64,000 nucleotides of DNA from contig NZ_JACCKD010000002.1 of NCBI RefSeq assembly GCF_013450155.1, forward strand, positions 486,531 through 550,530, written 5' to 3'. Position 1 is the first letter of the stretch, and the number at the start of each line of letters is the position of its first letter. A program made the translations under genes and the position numbers. Below are positions 1-10,497 of this stretch, piece by piece. The notes under the pieces were generated by a model, which worked only from the letters and a program-made list of their open reading frames with translations, did not search any database and had not been told where the DNA came from. This DNA comes from Haloechinothrix aidingensis. Its GTDB lineage: Bacteria; Actinomycetota; Actinomycetes; Mycobacteriales; Pseudonocardiaceae.

Positions 1-478
1 TGTGCACCAGCAGCGTGGCGTCGCCACCGTCGTCGAGAATCATGTTGGCCGGCTCGTTCGGCCAGGTCAGGATCTGCTCGGTGCACCACCAGTACTCTTC
101 CAGCGACTCGCCCTTCCAGGCGAAGATCGGCACACCCTGCGGCTTCTCCGGCGTCCCGTACGGACCCACCACCGCGGCGGCCGCGGCGTGGTCCTGCGTG
201 GAGAAGATGTTGCAGGACGCCCAGCGCACCTCGGCACCGAGGTCGGTAAGGGTCTCGATCAGCACGGCCGTCTGCGTGGTCATGTGCAGCGAGCCGGCGA
301 TCCGCGCGCCCTTGAGCGGCTTGACGTCCGCGTACTCCCGCCGCAGCGCCATCAGCCCCGGCATCTCGTGCTCGGCCAGACGGATCTCCTTGCGGCCGTA
401 CTCGGCCAGCTCGAGATCGGCAACAGCGAAGTCGATGCCGTTGCGCGTCTGCAGCTTGTCCGTCGTTTCCAAGGTCAT
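1..478 (-). CDS. ahcY: S-adenosylhomocysteinase, N-terminal part (cut by window edge)
   Basis: Cytosolic NAD-dependent enzyme that splits S-adenosylhomocysteine, the by-product of methylation, into homocysteine and adenosine. The visible 159 residues carry the family hallmarks: [18 protein letters not shown] near residue 30, then [17 protein letters not shown], and the conserved [13 protein letters not shown] stretch. The rest lies left of the window. The ATG at 476-478 is preceded by a purine-rich ribosome site (AAGGGGAAG). It starts 33 bases after the metH stop on the same strand, so it is probably co-transcribed with metH, whose product remethylates the homocysteine made here. Identity is very secure. 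Nothing can be said about the C-terminal NAD-binding half. Confidence 0.95.
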   Translation of the reverse strand, partial: MTLETTDKLQTRNGIDFAVADLELAEYGRKEIRLAEHEMPGLMALRREYADVKPLKGARIAGSLHMTTQTAVLIETLTDLGAEVRWASCNIFSTQDHAAAAAVVGPYGTPEKPQGVPIFAWKGESLEEYWWCTEQILTWPNEPANMILDDGGDATLLVH

Positions 479-511
479 ATTCTCTACTTCCCCTTGTCGT
501 GTAACGCGAAA

Positions 512-3500
512 TCAGGTGTTGAAGTACTTCGCTTCGAGGTGATGGGCAACGATGGCGTCCGTCGACTGCTCGGGATGGAGCTGGAACTCCTCCGAGAGCT
601 TCACGCCGATACGTTCCGGTTCAAGCAAATCGACTATCTTCTTGCGATCCTCCAAATCAGGGCACGCGCCGTAGCCGAGCGAGAAGCGGGCACCGCGGTA
701 CCCGAGCTTGAAGAACTCCTGGATGTCCTCCGGGTCCTCGGCCGCGACGGCCTTGCCGGACTCCCACTGCAGCTCCTCGCGAATGCGGCGGTGCCAGTAC
801 TCGGCCAGCGCCTCGGTCAGCTGAACACTCAGCCCGTGCACCTCGAGGTAGTCACGGTAGGCGTTCTTCTCGAACAACTCGTTGGCGTAGTCGGCGATCG
901 GTTCACCCATGGTGACCAGTTGGAACGGCAGCACGTCCACCGCGCCACGCTCCTGCGCGACCTCCCGGCCGCGGTAGAAGTCCGCAAGGCACAGCCTGCG
1001 GTCCTTCTGCTGCCGAGGGAAGGTGAAACGGCACCGCTCGGCGGCATCCGGCTTCGCCTCCTCCAGCACGATCAGGTCGTTGCCCTCGGAGACGCACGGG
1101 AAGTAGCCGTACACCACAGCCGCGTGGGCGAGGATGCCCTTCGTGGTGAGTTCGTCCATCCACGACCGCAGCCGGGGACGCCCCTCGGACTCCACGAGCT
1201 CCTCGTAAGACGGACCTTCCTTGCCCTTGGTGCCGCGCAGGCCCCACTGCCCGAAGAACGTCGCGCGCTCGTCGAGCATCTTGGCGTAATCCGCGACCGG
1301 CACGCCCTTGATGAGCTTGGAGCCCCAGAACGGCGCGGTCGGCACCGGAAGGTCCGCGGCGACATCCGACCTGGTGGTGTCGTACAGGTCCGGTACCTCA
1401 CCGGCCTCGGCCTTGCGCTTCTCGGCGATACGCAGGGACCGCTCCCTGCGGGCCTTGCGCTCCTCGCGCTTGGCCTGCTCCTGCTCGTCGGTCTCGAGAA
1501 CTTCACCCTTCTTGCGGGCCATGACGGTATCCATCAGCCGCAGACCCTCGAAGGCATCCTTGGCGTAGTGGACCTCGCCCTGGTAGACCTCGTCGAGGTC
1601 GTTCTCCACATAGGTGCGGGTCAACGCGGCCCCACCGAGCATCACCGGATACTTCTCCGCGACCCCCCTGGCGTTCATCTCCTGCAGGTCGTCCTTCATG
1701 ATCACAGTGGACTTCACCAGCAGCCCGGACAGTCCGATGGCGTCGACCTCGTGCTTCTCCGCCTCTTCCAGGATGGTGTTGATCGGCTGCTTGATGCCGA
1801 TGTTGACCACGTCGTAGCCGTTGTTCGAGACGATGATGTCGACGAGATTCTTCCCGATGTCGTGCACATCGCCCTTGACCGTGGCCAGCAGCAGCTTGCC
1901 CTTGCCACCGGAGTCGTCCTTCTCCATGTACGGCTCCAGATGGGCAACGGCGGTCTTCATCACCTCGGCCGACTGGAGCACGAACGGCAGCTGCATCTGC
2001 CCGGAACCGAACAGGTCACCGACGACCTTCATCCCGGCCAGCAGGTTCTGGTTGACGATCTCGAGCGGCTTCTTCTCCTCCATCGCCGCCATGAGGTCGT
2101 CCTCGAGCCCATTGACCTCACCGTCGACGATGCGCTTTTCCAAACGCTCGAACAGCGGCAGCTTGGCCAGCTCCTCGGCACGCGATTCGCTCGTCGACGA
2201 TGCCGTCTTGCCCTCGAACAGACCCATCAGCTTCTGCAGTGGGTCGTAATCCTCGCTGCGCCGGTCATAGACGAGATCGAGCGCGACCTGCTTGGCCTCG
2301 TCGTCGATCTTGTTCATCGGCAGGATCTTCGACGAGTTCACGATCGCGGACTTCAGCCCTGCCTCACGGCACTCGTTGAGGAACACCGAGTTCAGGACCT
2401 GCCGCGCAGCGGGGTTGAGGCCGAACGAGACGTTCGAGAGCCCGAGCGTGGTCTGCACGTCCGGGTGGCGCTGGGACAGCTGCCGGATCGCCTCGATCGT
2501 CTCGATCCCGTCCTTGCGGACCTCTTCCTGCCCCGTCGTGATCGGGAAGACCAGGAGGTCGATGATGACCGCGGACTTGTCGAGACCCCAGTTGGTGGTC
2601 GCGTCCTCGATGGCCCGCTCGGCGACCCGAAGCTTCCAGTCAGCCGTACGCGCCTGCCCGTCCTCGTCGATGCAGGTGAACACCACCGTGGCACCGTGCT
2701 CACGGATCATCCGCATGACCCGGTCGTAACGCCCGCCGGGCTCGGTGCCGTCCTCGTAGTTCACCGAGTTCACCGCACACCGGCCGCCGAAGTGCTCCAG
2801 CCCGACCTCGATCACGTCGGGCTCGGTGGAGTCGACCATGACAGGCAGGGTGGATCCCGTGGCAAGCCGCGAGGCCAGCTCCCGCATGTCGTGGGTACCG
2901 TCCCGGCCGACGTAGTCGACGCAGAGATCGAGCATATGCGCACCCTCACGGGTCTGCCCCTTGGCGATCTCCACGCAGTCGGAGTAGCGCTCCTCCAGCA
3001 TCGCCTCCCGGAAGGCCTTCGAACCGTTGGCGTTGGTGCGCTCACCCACGTTGAGGATCGAGGCTTCCTGATCGAACGGGATCGCCTGGTAGACCGACGA
3101 CACCGAAGGAACGATCTCCGGAGTGCGCCGGGGAACCGGCAGTGCGGACACCGCGTTCGACACCGCGGTGACGTGTTCGCCCGTGGTGCCGCAGCAGCCA
3201 CCGACAAGGCGCGCGCCGAACTCGGTGACGAAGCCGGCAAGGGCCTCGGCGAGCTCGTCAGGCAGGAGCGGGTAAACGGCACCGTTCGGTCCGAGCTCGG
3301 GCAGCCCCGCGTTCGGCATCACCGAGATCGGCACGGTCGCGTGGTCGGCGAGCACCCGCATGTGCTCGCTCATCTCGGCGGGGCCGGTGGCGCAGTTCAT
3401 GCCGATCATGTCGATGCCGAGCGGTTCGAGCGCGACAAGCGCGGCCCCGATCTCGGAACCGACCAGCATCGTGCCGGTCTGCTCCACCGTCACCTGCGCG

Positions 3501-4060
3501 ATGATCGGCAGCTTTACGCCTGCCTGCTCCATGGCCCGCTTGGCGGCGACGATCGCGGCCTTCGTCTGCAGCAGGTCCTGCGAGGTCTCCACGAGTACGA
3601 CGTCGATGCCGCCGTCGATGAGCCCGAGTACGCTCTCCTCGTAGGCGTCCCGCAGGTCGGCATACGGTGCGTGTCCCAGAGTGGGCAGCTTCGTGCCCGG
3701 TCCCATGGAACCGAGCACGAAACGCGGCTTGTCCGGGGTGGAGTACTCGTCCGCGCACTCCCGCGCCAGGGCCGCGCCCTTCTGGGCGAGCTCGCGGATC
3801 CGGTCGGTGATGTCGTACTCGGCGAAGTTGGCCAGGTTCGTACCGAAGGTGTTCGACTCGATCGCGTCCGAACCCGCCTCGAGGAAGCCGCGGTGGACCG
3901 CGCGAACGACGTCCGGACGCGTATCGTTCAGGACCTCGTTGCAACCTTCGAGTTGATCGAAGTCGTCCAGCGACAGGTCGTGAGCTTGGAGTGCCGTCCC
4001 CATTCCGCCGTCTGCGACGAGCACACGGCGCTCGAGTTCGGTCAGGAACGAGCTATCCAC
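512..4060 (-). CDS. metH: Cobalamin-dependent methionine synthase MetH
   Basis: Transfers a methyl group from methyltetrahydrofolate through cobalamin to homocysteine, giving methionine. At 1182 residues all four modules are present. The homocysteine domain has the zinc-site GGCCGTTGEH near residue 290. The pterin domain follows (SILNVGERTNANGSKAF). The B12 domain has the DVHDIGKN histidine motif near residue 731. The C-terminal AdoMet reactivation domain has RGARFSLGYGACPD near residue 1120. The start is GTG at 4058-4060, with AGGAGGT at 4071-4077 as ribosome site. It lies between adoK (68 bases upstream) and ahcY (33 bases downstream), so it closes the methyl cycle behind the betaine methyltransferase. 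Confidence 0.97.
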   Translation of the reverse strand: MDSSFLTELERRVLVADGGMGTALQAHDLSLDDFDQLEGCNEVLNDTRPDVVRAVHRGFLEAGSDAIESNTFGTNLANFAEYDITDRIRELAQKGAALARECADEYSTPDKPRFVLGSMGPGTKLPTLGHAPYADLRDAYEESVLGLIDGGIDVVLVETSQDLLQTKAAIVAAKRAMEQAGVKLPIIAQVTVEQTGTMLVGSEIGAALVALEPLGIDMIGMNCATGPAEMSEHMRVLADHATVPISVMPNAGLPELGPNGAVYPLLPDELAEALAGFVTEFGARLVGGCCGTTGEHVTAVSNAVSALPVPRRTPEIVPSVSSVYQAIPFDQEASILNVGERTNANGSKAFREAMLEERYSDCVEIAKGQTREGAHMLDLCVDYVGRDGTHDMRELASRLATGSTLPVMVDSTEPDVIEVGLEHFGGRCAVNSVNYEDGTEPGGRYDRVMRMIREHGATVVFTCIDEDGQARTADWKLRVAERAIEDATTNWGLDKSAVIIDLLVFPITTGQEEVRKDGIETIEAIRQLSQRHPDVQTTLGLSNVSFGLNPAARQVLNSVFLNECREAGLKSAIVNSSKILPMNKIDDEAKQVALDLVYDRRSEDYDPLQKLMGLFEGKTASSTSESRAEELAKLPLFERLEKRIVDGEVNGLEDDLMAAMEEKKPLEIVNQNLLAGMKVVGDLFGSGQMQLPFVLQSAEVMKTAVAHLEPYMEKDDSGGKGKLLLATVKGDVHDIGKNLVDIIVSNNGYDVVNIGIKQPINTILEEAEKHEVDAIGLSGLLVKSTVIMKDDLQEMNARGVAEKYPVMLGGAALTRTYVENDLDEVYQGEVHYAKDAFEGLRLMDTVMARKKGEVLETDEQEQAKREERKARRERSLRIAEKRKAEAGEVPDLYDTTRSDVAADLPVPTAPFWGSKLIKGVPVADYAKMLDERATFFGQWGLRGTKGKEGPSYEELVESEGRPRLRSWMDELTTKGILAHAAVVYGYFPCVSEGNDLIVLEEAKPDAAERCRFTFPRQQKDRRLCLADFYRGREVAQERGAVDVLPFQLVTMGEPIADYANELFEKNAYRDYLEVHGLSVQLTEALAEYWHRRIREELQWESGKAVAAEDPEDIQEFFKLGYRGARFSLGYGACPDLEDRKKIVDLLEPERIGVKLSEEFQLHPEQSTDAIVAHHLEAKYFNT

Positions 4061-4097
4061 TGGACTACCTACCTCCTGTAAACAGTGTGCGTGAGGT

Positions 4098-4115
4098 GAC
4101 GAGGTTTACCTCGTC
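4098..4115 (-). other. Short perfect hairpin between adoK and metH
   Basis: GACGAGGT, two bases, then ACCTCGTC form a perfect 8-bp stem in the 68-base gap between the adoK stop and the metH start. There is no U-run, and the metH ribosome site lies about 20 bases downstream. It could be an attenuating or RNA-stabilising hairpin. The role is inferred. Confidence 0.4.
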
Positions 4116-4128
4116 GCGCTTACCGGGC

Positions 4129-5106
4129 TCAGACACGGAGCTTCGACTCGATCTCTGCGGCCGCGTCGCCGCCGTAGGCCCGCGCGACGCGGTCCGAGAA
4201 GGTGGACCGGTCCAGGGCGTACTCTTGCGTGCCGACCGTTTCCAGCACGAACGACGCCAGCGTGCTGCCGGCCTGGGCGGCGCGTTCCATCGGCAGCTTC
4301 ACGCTCAGCCCCCACAGGAACCCGGAGCGGAACGCGTCACCGACGCCGGTCGGTTCGACTTCCTTGACGTCCGGCACCGCCGCGACCTTCACCGGGTCGT
4401 GCTGGCGGCTCTCGATGACGATGCCGTCCGCACCGTGCGTCATGACCCAGGAGCCGACCCGGTCCAGGACCTCGTCGTGCGACCAGCCGGTGCTCTGCTT
4501 GAGCAGCGCCGTCTCGTACTCGTTGGTGAACAGGTACGAGGCACCGTCCACCAGCTTGCGGACCGCGTCGCCGTCCATCCTGGCCAGCTGCTGCGAGGGG
4601 TCCGCTGCGAACGCGTAACCGTTGGCGCGGCACTCCTCGGTGTGCTTGACCATGGCGTCCGGGTCGTTGGGCGCGACGATGACCAGGTCCAGCCCGCCGG
4701 AACGCTCCGCGATCGGGGCCAGCTCGATGTTGCTCGCCTCACCCATCGCCCCAGCATAGAACGATGCGATCTGGTTCTGGGTCTCGTCAGTCGTGCACAG
4801 GAACCGCGCGGTGTGCTTGTTCGGCGAGACGTACACCGACTTGGTGTCCACCCCGTGCCGCTCCAGCCACGCGCGGTACTCCTCGAAGTCGGCACCGACC
4901 GCGCCGACGAGTACCGGGGACATCCCCAGGGCGCCGAGCCCGAAGGCGATGTTGGCCGCGACCCCGCCCTTGCGGATCTCGAGTTCGTCCACCAGGAACG
5001 ACAGGGAAACGTTGGCGAGCTGGTCGGCGACGAACTGGTCGGCGAACTTACCGGGGAACGCCATCAAATGGTCGGTCGCGATTGAGCCGGTGACGGCAAT
5101 GCGCAT
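4129..5106 (-). CDS. adoK: Adenosine kinase (PfkB family, AdoK type)
   Basis: Phosphorylates adenosine to AMP. This removes the second product of S-adenosylhomocysteine hydrolysis and pulls the methyl cycle forward. The 325-residue protein resembles mycobacterial AdoK from end to end: MRIAVTGSIATDHLMAFPG at the N-terminus, KGGVAANIAFGLG near residue 47, the shared AADPSQQLAR segment, and the PfkB signature GVGDAFRSGFLWG near residue 257 with the catalytic Asp. The ATG has an AAGGTGG ribosome site. It sits between metK and metH on the same strand. A general ribokinase is the alternative, but the AdoK-specific segments and the ahcY/metH context make that unlikely. Confidence 0.9.
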   Translation of the reverse strand: MRIAVTGSIATDHLMAFPGKFADQFVADQLANVSLSFLVDELEIRKGGVAANIAFGLGALGMSPVLVGAVGADFEEYRAWLERHGVDTKSVYVSPNKHTARFLCTTDETQNQIASFYAGAMGEASNIELAPIAERSGGLDLVIVAPNDPDAMVKHTEECRANGYAFAADPSQQLARMDGDAVRKLVDGASYLFTNEYETALLKQSTGWSHDEVLDRVGSWVMTHGADGIVIESRQHDPVKVAAVPDVKEVEPTGVGDAFRSGFLWGLSVKLPMERAAQAGSTLASFVLETVGTQEYALDRSTFSDRVARAYGGDAAAEIESKLRV

Positions 5107-5127
5107 CGCTTATACCACCTTGTGTCT

Positions 5128-5163
5128 TGTTCACGAGTCGAGTCGTGTCGTGTTCACGAGTCG
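5128..5163. repeat. Direct repeat upstream of adoK
   Basis: TGTTCACGAGTCG occurs at 5128-5140 and again at 5151-5163. A shorter TTCACGA follows near 5169, and GTCGTGTCG lies between the copies. The cluster is just upstream of the adoK ribosome site on the minus strand. It may be a regulatory or replication-slippage repeat. Confidence 0.5.
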
Positions 5164-5347
5164 GGTCGTTCACGACGCCGGGGGACAACCGGCGTTGCGG
5201 GTTCGCCTCCGGGGCCCGCCGGTCCAGCAGCCGCCCCCACCCGCGGGTGGCCGGCGCCAGCTGGATCGTGAACAACTCTCCTCGCTTGTGAAGTCAGGCG
5301 AATCGATCGCGGGTGCCGCCGGCACCCGCAGTCTCCCTACCGCGGAC

Positions 5348-5384
5348 CGGCGGGGCCCTTGATCACATGTCAAGGGCCCCGCCG
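5348..5384 (-). terminator. Strong hairpin after metK, probable terminator
   Basis: A perfect 15-bp stem (5348-5362 with 5370-5384, arm CGGCGGGGCCCTTGA) with a 7-base loop begins 8 bases after the metK stop. There is no T-tract, as is common in actinobacteria. It would separate most metK transcripts from adoK-metH-ahcY, which then need their own promoter in 5107-5347. Confidence 0.7.
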
Positions 5385-5392
5385 ACCGAAGA

Positions 5393-6595
<1,203 letters not shown>

Positions 6596-6694
6596 CTTCT
6601 CGTCCTCACCTCGGTGTGTCTTCGTCGCGCGGGAGCCGTTCACCGCAACGGGCCAACGACTGCCTCCGCGCATCTTCCTCATGAGCCAGGGGCC

Positions 6695-6728
6695 CGCCTG
6701 CGGGGTCGACGCGTCGATCCCGCAGGCG
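6695..6728 (-). terminator. Long hairpin between the betaine methyltransferase and metK
   Basis: Arm CGCCTGCGGG (6695-6704) pairs with CCCGCAGGCG (6719-6728). The loop is itself palindromic (TCGACGCGTCGA), so the stem extends to about 15-16 bp. It lies 145 bases after the methyltransferase stop and 100 bases before metK. It may be a terminator or a processing site. No SAM-riboswitch core was recognised here. Confidence 0.55.
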
Positions 6729-6872
6729 AACCACCCTCGGTGTCTGTCTCGGTGGTCGCGCCGTCCACTGCCGGCACCCGCTCTCGCGAGGCGCCTGCGA
6801 CGCTTCCCGCCGCCAGCGAACGACCTTCCCGGTGCGTGGCCGATGACACCATGGGGATGTGACCGCGCGCGC

Positions 6873-8594
6873 TCAGGAGCGCGCCACGAAGATCCCCCAA
6901 GCCAGGTTCCCCGAGTTGCCACCCTCGACCCAGTGACGCAGACCCTGCTTCATCCGGTCGATGTAGGCCTGGCTGACCTGCCCGGCGATATCCGACTCGC
7001 GCTTCTCGAGCTGGCTCAGCACGCGACCGTAGTGCGCGGGCAGCTGGGAACTGTGATCCTCGAACGTCACCTCCCTCATACCGAGTCGCTTGAGCTCCCG
7101 CTCGTAACGCCCGGGGGAACCCAAACTCTCCAGGTGGAGGCGGTCGAGAATCGGCCGCAGAACGTCCTTGGTCGCTCCGTCCTTGGCCATCGGGTCGGTG
7201 AAGATGAACTCGCCTCCCGGCTTGAGAACCCGGTCGACCTCCTGCAACGAGCGCACGCGGTCACCACTGTGCAGGAACGAGTCCTGCGACCAGACCACGT
7301 CGAAGCTGTTGTCCTGGTACGGCATGTCCTCGAACGAACCGTCCGTCACCTCGATCAGGTGCGACAGGCCCTGCTCCTCGTTGGCCTTCCGGTTGCGCTC
7401 GTTCTCCACCTCACTGAGGTTCAGGCAGGTGACATGGCAGCCGTAGGTCTTGGCCAGGTAGCGCGCCGCACCGCCGTAGCCGGCGCCCGCGTCGAGCACC
7501 CGCGTCTTGCTGGTGATGGTGACCTTGCTTGCCATCCGCTCGACCGTGCGGCGGCTGGGCTCCTTGATGTCCGTCTCGTCCGGCTCGTACAGCCCGACGT
7601 GGATGTCCTCCCCGCCCCAGATGGCGTAGTAGAAGTTGTCCGCGTCTTCCGAGTTGTAGTAGTCCCGAGCCGTGTGCACTGCCGAGGAATACTTGCTGGC
7701 ACGCTCGTCTTCCTTCGTGTACGCCTTTTCGGCGATATGCACGAGAAAGTCCGGCTCATCGTCCGCGAAATTCTCCTGAAAGTCCCCGTAAGTGTCGACC
7801 TGCTGGAAGCCGACCTCACGCAAAAGCCTCCGCACGTAATCTTGGCGGAGGGGGTACATATTCAGGTGATACTGGCTCTTGTCGGGGAACCGGTAACGGA
7901 ATCGGGCCAATCCCTCGTCCACGTATTCCGGCTCGGCCGACACGGACTCACCACAATAATAATATGTGTGCTTACTGGAGAATCCGTTGTCCAGAATCGA
8001 GTCATAATTGCGGTGATCAACGATCAAGATGCCGTTGGGCTTGAGCACCGAGTAGAACTCGGCGAGCGCCTTGCGGCGGTCACGCTCGGAGAACAGGTGG
8101 GTGAACGAGTTACCCAGGCAGATCACCGCGTCGAACTGACCCTGCACGTCCTGGGTGAGCCACCGCCAGTCGGCGTGCACGACCCGCAGGATGTGCCCTC
8201 CGTAGGACTGACCGTTCTCGAAGGCCTTGGACAGCATCTCCGCACTGCCGTCGACGCTGACCGTGTCGAACCCCGCCTCGATAAGACGCACCGAATGGAA
8301 CCCCGTTCCGGTGGCCACGTCGAGGACCGACTCCACACCATGAGACTTCAACAGATCAACGAAGAAGCTGCCTTCACTCTCGTAACGCTTCTTCCAATCG
8401 ATGAGCTCGTCCCACTTGTCGACGAACCCATCGGTGTACTCATCCGTGTAGTGATCCGATTCCCGAACTTCCAGGGGATCGTCGCCGAACGATTGCGCCG
8501 GATGCGCTTCGATGGACTTCTCGATTACCGCGCCGCGGGAACCGTCCTGATCACCTGTCCTGTCGTCACTACGCACCGACCTAGAATCGCTCAT
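6873..8594 (-). CDS. Fused glycine/sarcosine and dimethylglycine N-methyltransferase (betaine synthesis)
   Basis: Makes glycine betaine from glycine by three SAM-dependent methylations. The 573-residue protein has two methyltransferase folds. The N-terminal half has [13 protein letters not shown] near residue 90 and VHADWRWL, typical of glycine/sarcosine methyltransferase. The C-terminal half has [15 protein letters not shown] near residue 365 and [14 protein letters not shown], typical of sarcosine/dimethylglycine methyltransferase. The two halves are separate enzymes in many halophiles; the fused form is known from Actinopolyspora halophila. The first 60 residues are rich in Asp and Glu. 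The ATG at 8592-8594 follows GGAAGGAG, and the upstream in-frame extension was rejected. The product is an osmoprotectant, so salt control is expected from the 688-base upstream region. Confidence 0.93.
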   Translation of the reverse strand: MSDSRSVRSDDRTGDQDGSRGAVIEKSIEAHPAQSFGDDPLEVRESDHYTDEYTDGFVDKWDELIDWKKRYESEGSFFVDLLKSHGVESVLDVATGTGFHSVRLIEAGFDTVSVDGSAEMLSKAFENGQSYGGHILRVVHADWRWLTQDVQGQFDAVICLGNSFTHLFSERDRRKALAEFYSVLKPNGILIVDHRNYDSILDNGFSSKHTYYYCGESVSAEPEYVDEGLARFRYRFPDKSQYHLNMYPLRQDYVRRLLREVGFQQVDTYGDFQENFADDEPDFLVHIAEKAYTKEDERASKYSSAVHTARDYYNSEDADNFYYAIWGGEDIHVGLYEPDETDIKEPSRRTVERMASKVTITSKTRVLDAGAGYGGAARYLAKTYGCHVTCLNLSEVENERNRKANEEQGLSHLIEVTDGSFEDMPYQDNSFDVVWSQDSFLHSGDRVRSLQEVDRVLKPGGEFIFTDPMAKDGATKDVLRPILDRLHLESLGSPGRYERELKRLGMREVTFEDHSSQLPAHYGRVLSQLEKRESDIAGQVSQAYIDRMKQGLRHWVEGGNSGNLAWGIFVARS

Positions 8595-9282
8595 TGCACT
8601 CCTTCCCGCGATGCGTCCGATACCAAGATCCGCCGTTCCAGAGGTCGCCCAAACCGTATGCGGTCGCGCTACGCCCACGTATACGGGCGGCGCGTTGAGC
8701 CGCGGTTCAGCCACTTCACCGGCGACGACTCTGCTCAGCTCGGGCGCATTCCACAATCGCCGAGCCACCAGGGGCGGGATCGTCGTTGATCGCCCTCAGG
8801 CCTTCCTCATAGCAACATAGGGCTCTTCGGCCCAGATTTCAATGCGTCGATGGCATGACCCCGAAATTTCACCTTTCGTATATGACCTGCGCCACATTGG
8901 AGCGCATGATCGCGCGCCCGTAAGGGGCGGATTCACAGGCGTTTCCGGAGGTAGGAGCGGTCGCGCCGCGCCTTCGACACACCGCAGCACCCGCCCCTGC
9001 ATCCGAGGGCCCGCTTGACATCCAAGTCACCCATTCAGGGGAGTGATGCATACACAGAGTAGCAAAACGGGGTAACTTGAGTCTCAAATTCGCCCGCAAG
9101 ATGCAGCAGGCCTGAGGTGGGTCATCTCACCGAGTGCGAGCACGAGGGCGACCGTCGTGACACATCGTGGCGTATCCCACCGCTGCGACAACGGAAACAT
9201 GACGTTGGATTCATGAGTATTCTTGATCGCCTCAACCGGTAATGCGCGAATGGCGCAACGGTTGCTTTGCCCGCAACGGAAT
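8595..9282. other. 688-base intergenic region, probable betaine promoter
   Basis: No convincing gene on either strand. Parts are AT-richer than the surroundings (about 8840-8890 and 9040-9100, for example CGAAATTTCACCTTTCGTATATGA). It holds the 3' flank of the AraC gene and the upstream region of the betaine methyltransferase. No palindromic operator was found. Confidence 0.5.
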
Positions 9283-10332
9283 TTACCGCCCGAACTCCCG
9301 TTGATATGCCGCGGGCGTCACACCTTTCCATCGTTTGAACGCGTAGACGAAACTGGTGGATTCGGCGTAGCCCAACCTGATCGCCACGTCGGACACCGAC
9401 AGTGCCCCGGTGCCGAGCATCTCCTCCGCCAGCGCCTCCCGCACCTCGTCGAGCAGCGCCCGGTAGCCGGTGCCCTCCTCGTCCAGCCTGCGCCGCAACG
9501 TGCGCTGGCTCATGCCCAGCTCGCGGGCGATCTCGTCGATGCCCATACCCAGCCCGCCGGGCCGGGCCAGCCGGGAGCGCACCTCCTGCGCCGTGCCGGA
9601 TCGAGCGCGCTTACGGGTGACCAGCTCACGGCACTGCGCCTGGCAGATCGCCATGGTGTGCTCGTTGGCCTGTGGAAGCGGCCGGTCGAGGTAGACGCGG
9701 TCGAACGTGGCGGTGTTGGCGGGGGCGCCGAAGCCCGGCGTCACCCCGAAGGCCTCGCGGTAGCGCGCCGCGTGACCCGGGGCCTCCGTACGCAGGGCGA
9801 GCGCTCGAAGTGGCAGCGCGGTACCCAGCAGGTCACCGATGACCGTGTGGATAGCGGCGAGATCCCGATCGACAAGGACCTCACGCACGTCCGGTGGCAC
9901 GCGTTCGTCGTGCAACGACAGCACCAGCTCCTCGTCGGCCACCTCCACCGTGGGGATGCAGAACGCGAAGGACAGGTCGAAGTAGCGCAGCGCGAAGGCG
10001 ATCGCGTCCCGCAGGGTCGGGCTGGACACGCAGGCGAACCCGAACACACCGAAGGTGCTGGCCCGGTACCTGCGCCCGATCTCGAGGCCCAGCACGTGCC
10101 GGTCCTCGAACGAGGCGACCAGGTTGCGGATCACCGCGAGTTCCTGGCGCGCCTCGAGCTGGGCGCCCGGGTCGGCCACCCTGCGGGCGGACAGGCCCGT
10201 GCCGCGCAGGACGGTCGCCGCATCGACACCGCGCTCCTCGGCATACCTGGTCATCAGCAACACGCTCGTAGCGCCTCGCGGGAAGGTCCATTCCCGCACC
10301 GCAGGTCGCGGCAACTCGTCCATGGCCGTCAT
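9283..10332 (-). CDS. AraC-family regulator, VirS-like
   Basis: Transcription factor of about 350 residues. It has an N-terminal arabinose-binding-like sensor domain (FGVFGFACVSSPTLRDAIAFALRYFDLSF) and a C-terminal double helix-turn-helix (IDEIARELGMSQRTLRRRLDEEG, then SVSDVAIRLGYAESTSFVYAFKRWKG, about residues 255-345). ATG at 10330-10332 was chosen because homologues begin near this point; no clear ribosome site is seen, and the frame stays open to 10407. It is divergent from the flavoprotein monooxygenase at 10498, the same arrangement as virS/mymA in Mycobacterium, so it probably activates that gene. The start is uncertain; the family is secure. Confidence 0.88.
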   Translation of the reverse strand: MTAMDELPRPAVREWTFPRGATSVLLMTRYAEERGVDAATVLRGTGLSARRVADPGAQLEARQELAVIRNLVASFEDRHVLGLEIGRRYRASTFGVFGFACVSSPTLRDAIAFALRYFDLSFAFCIPTVEVADEELVLSLHDERVPPDVREVLVDRDLAAIHTVIGDLLGTALPLRALALRTEAPGHAARYREAFGVTPGFGAPANTATFDRVYLDRPLPQANEHTMAICQAQCRELVTRKRARSGTAQEVRSRLARPGGLGMGIDEIARELGMSQRTLRRRLDEEGTGYRALLDEVREALAEEMLGTGALSVSDVAIRLGYAESTSFVYAFKRWKGVTPAAYQREFGR

Positions 10333-10497
10333 TATCGGGTGCCGTGGCGAGCTCGCCACCCGGTGCTCGCGCCGAGCGGGCCGAGGGGCCAGGGTCGTCG
10401 AGTGCACCCCGTCCCCGGTATCGCCGTGGCCGGAAATATTGGTACCTGACCGCTGTTCTCTTCGTTTCCGCCGGTACGGCCGCTACCGTTACCGGGT

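Noticed and set aside
2-4081. 1359-codon open frame on the plus strand opposite metH and ahcY
   Set aside because: It is the antisense shadow of two clear genes in very GC-rich DNA; the protein has no recognisable domain.
6596-6872. SAM or SAH riboswitch before metK
   Set aside because: Only a simple hairpin was seen; no conserved riboswitch core could be matched by eye.
6596-6922. N-terminal extension of metK
   Set aside because: The TTG at 6593-6595 has a strong ribosome site and matches homologue starts; the extension crosses a hairpin.
8796-9331. Short minus-strand ORFs in the gap upstream of the betaine gene
   Set aside because: No ribosome sites, poor codon bias and no recognisable sequence.
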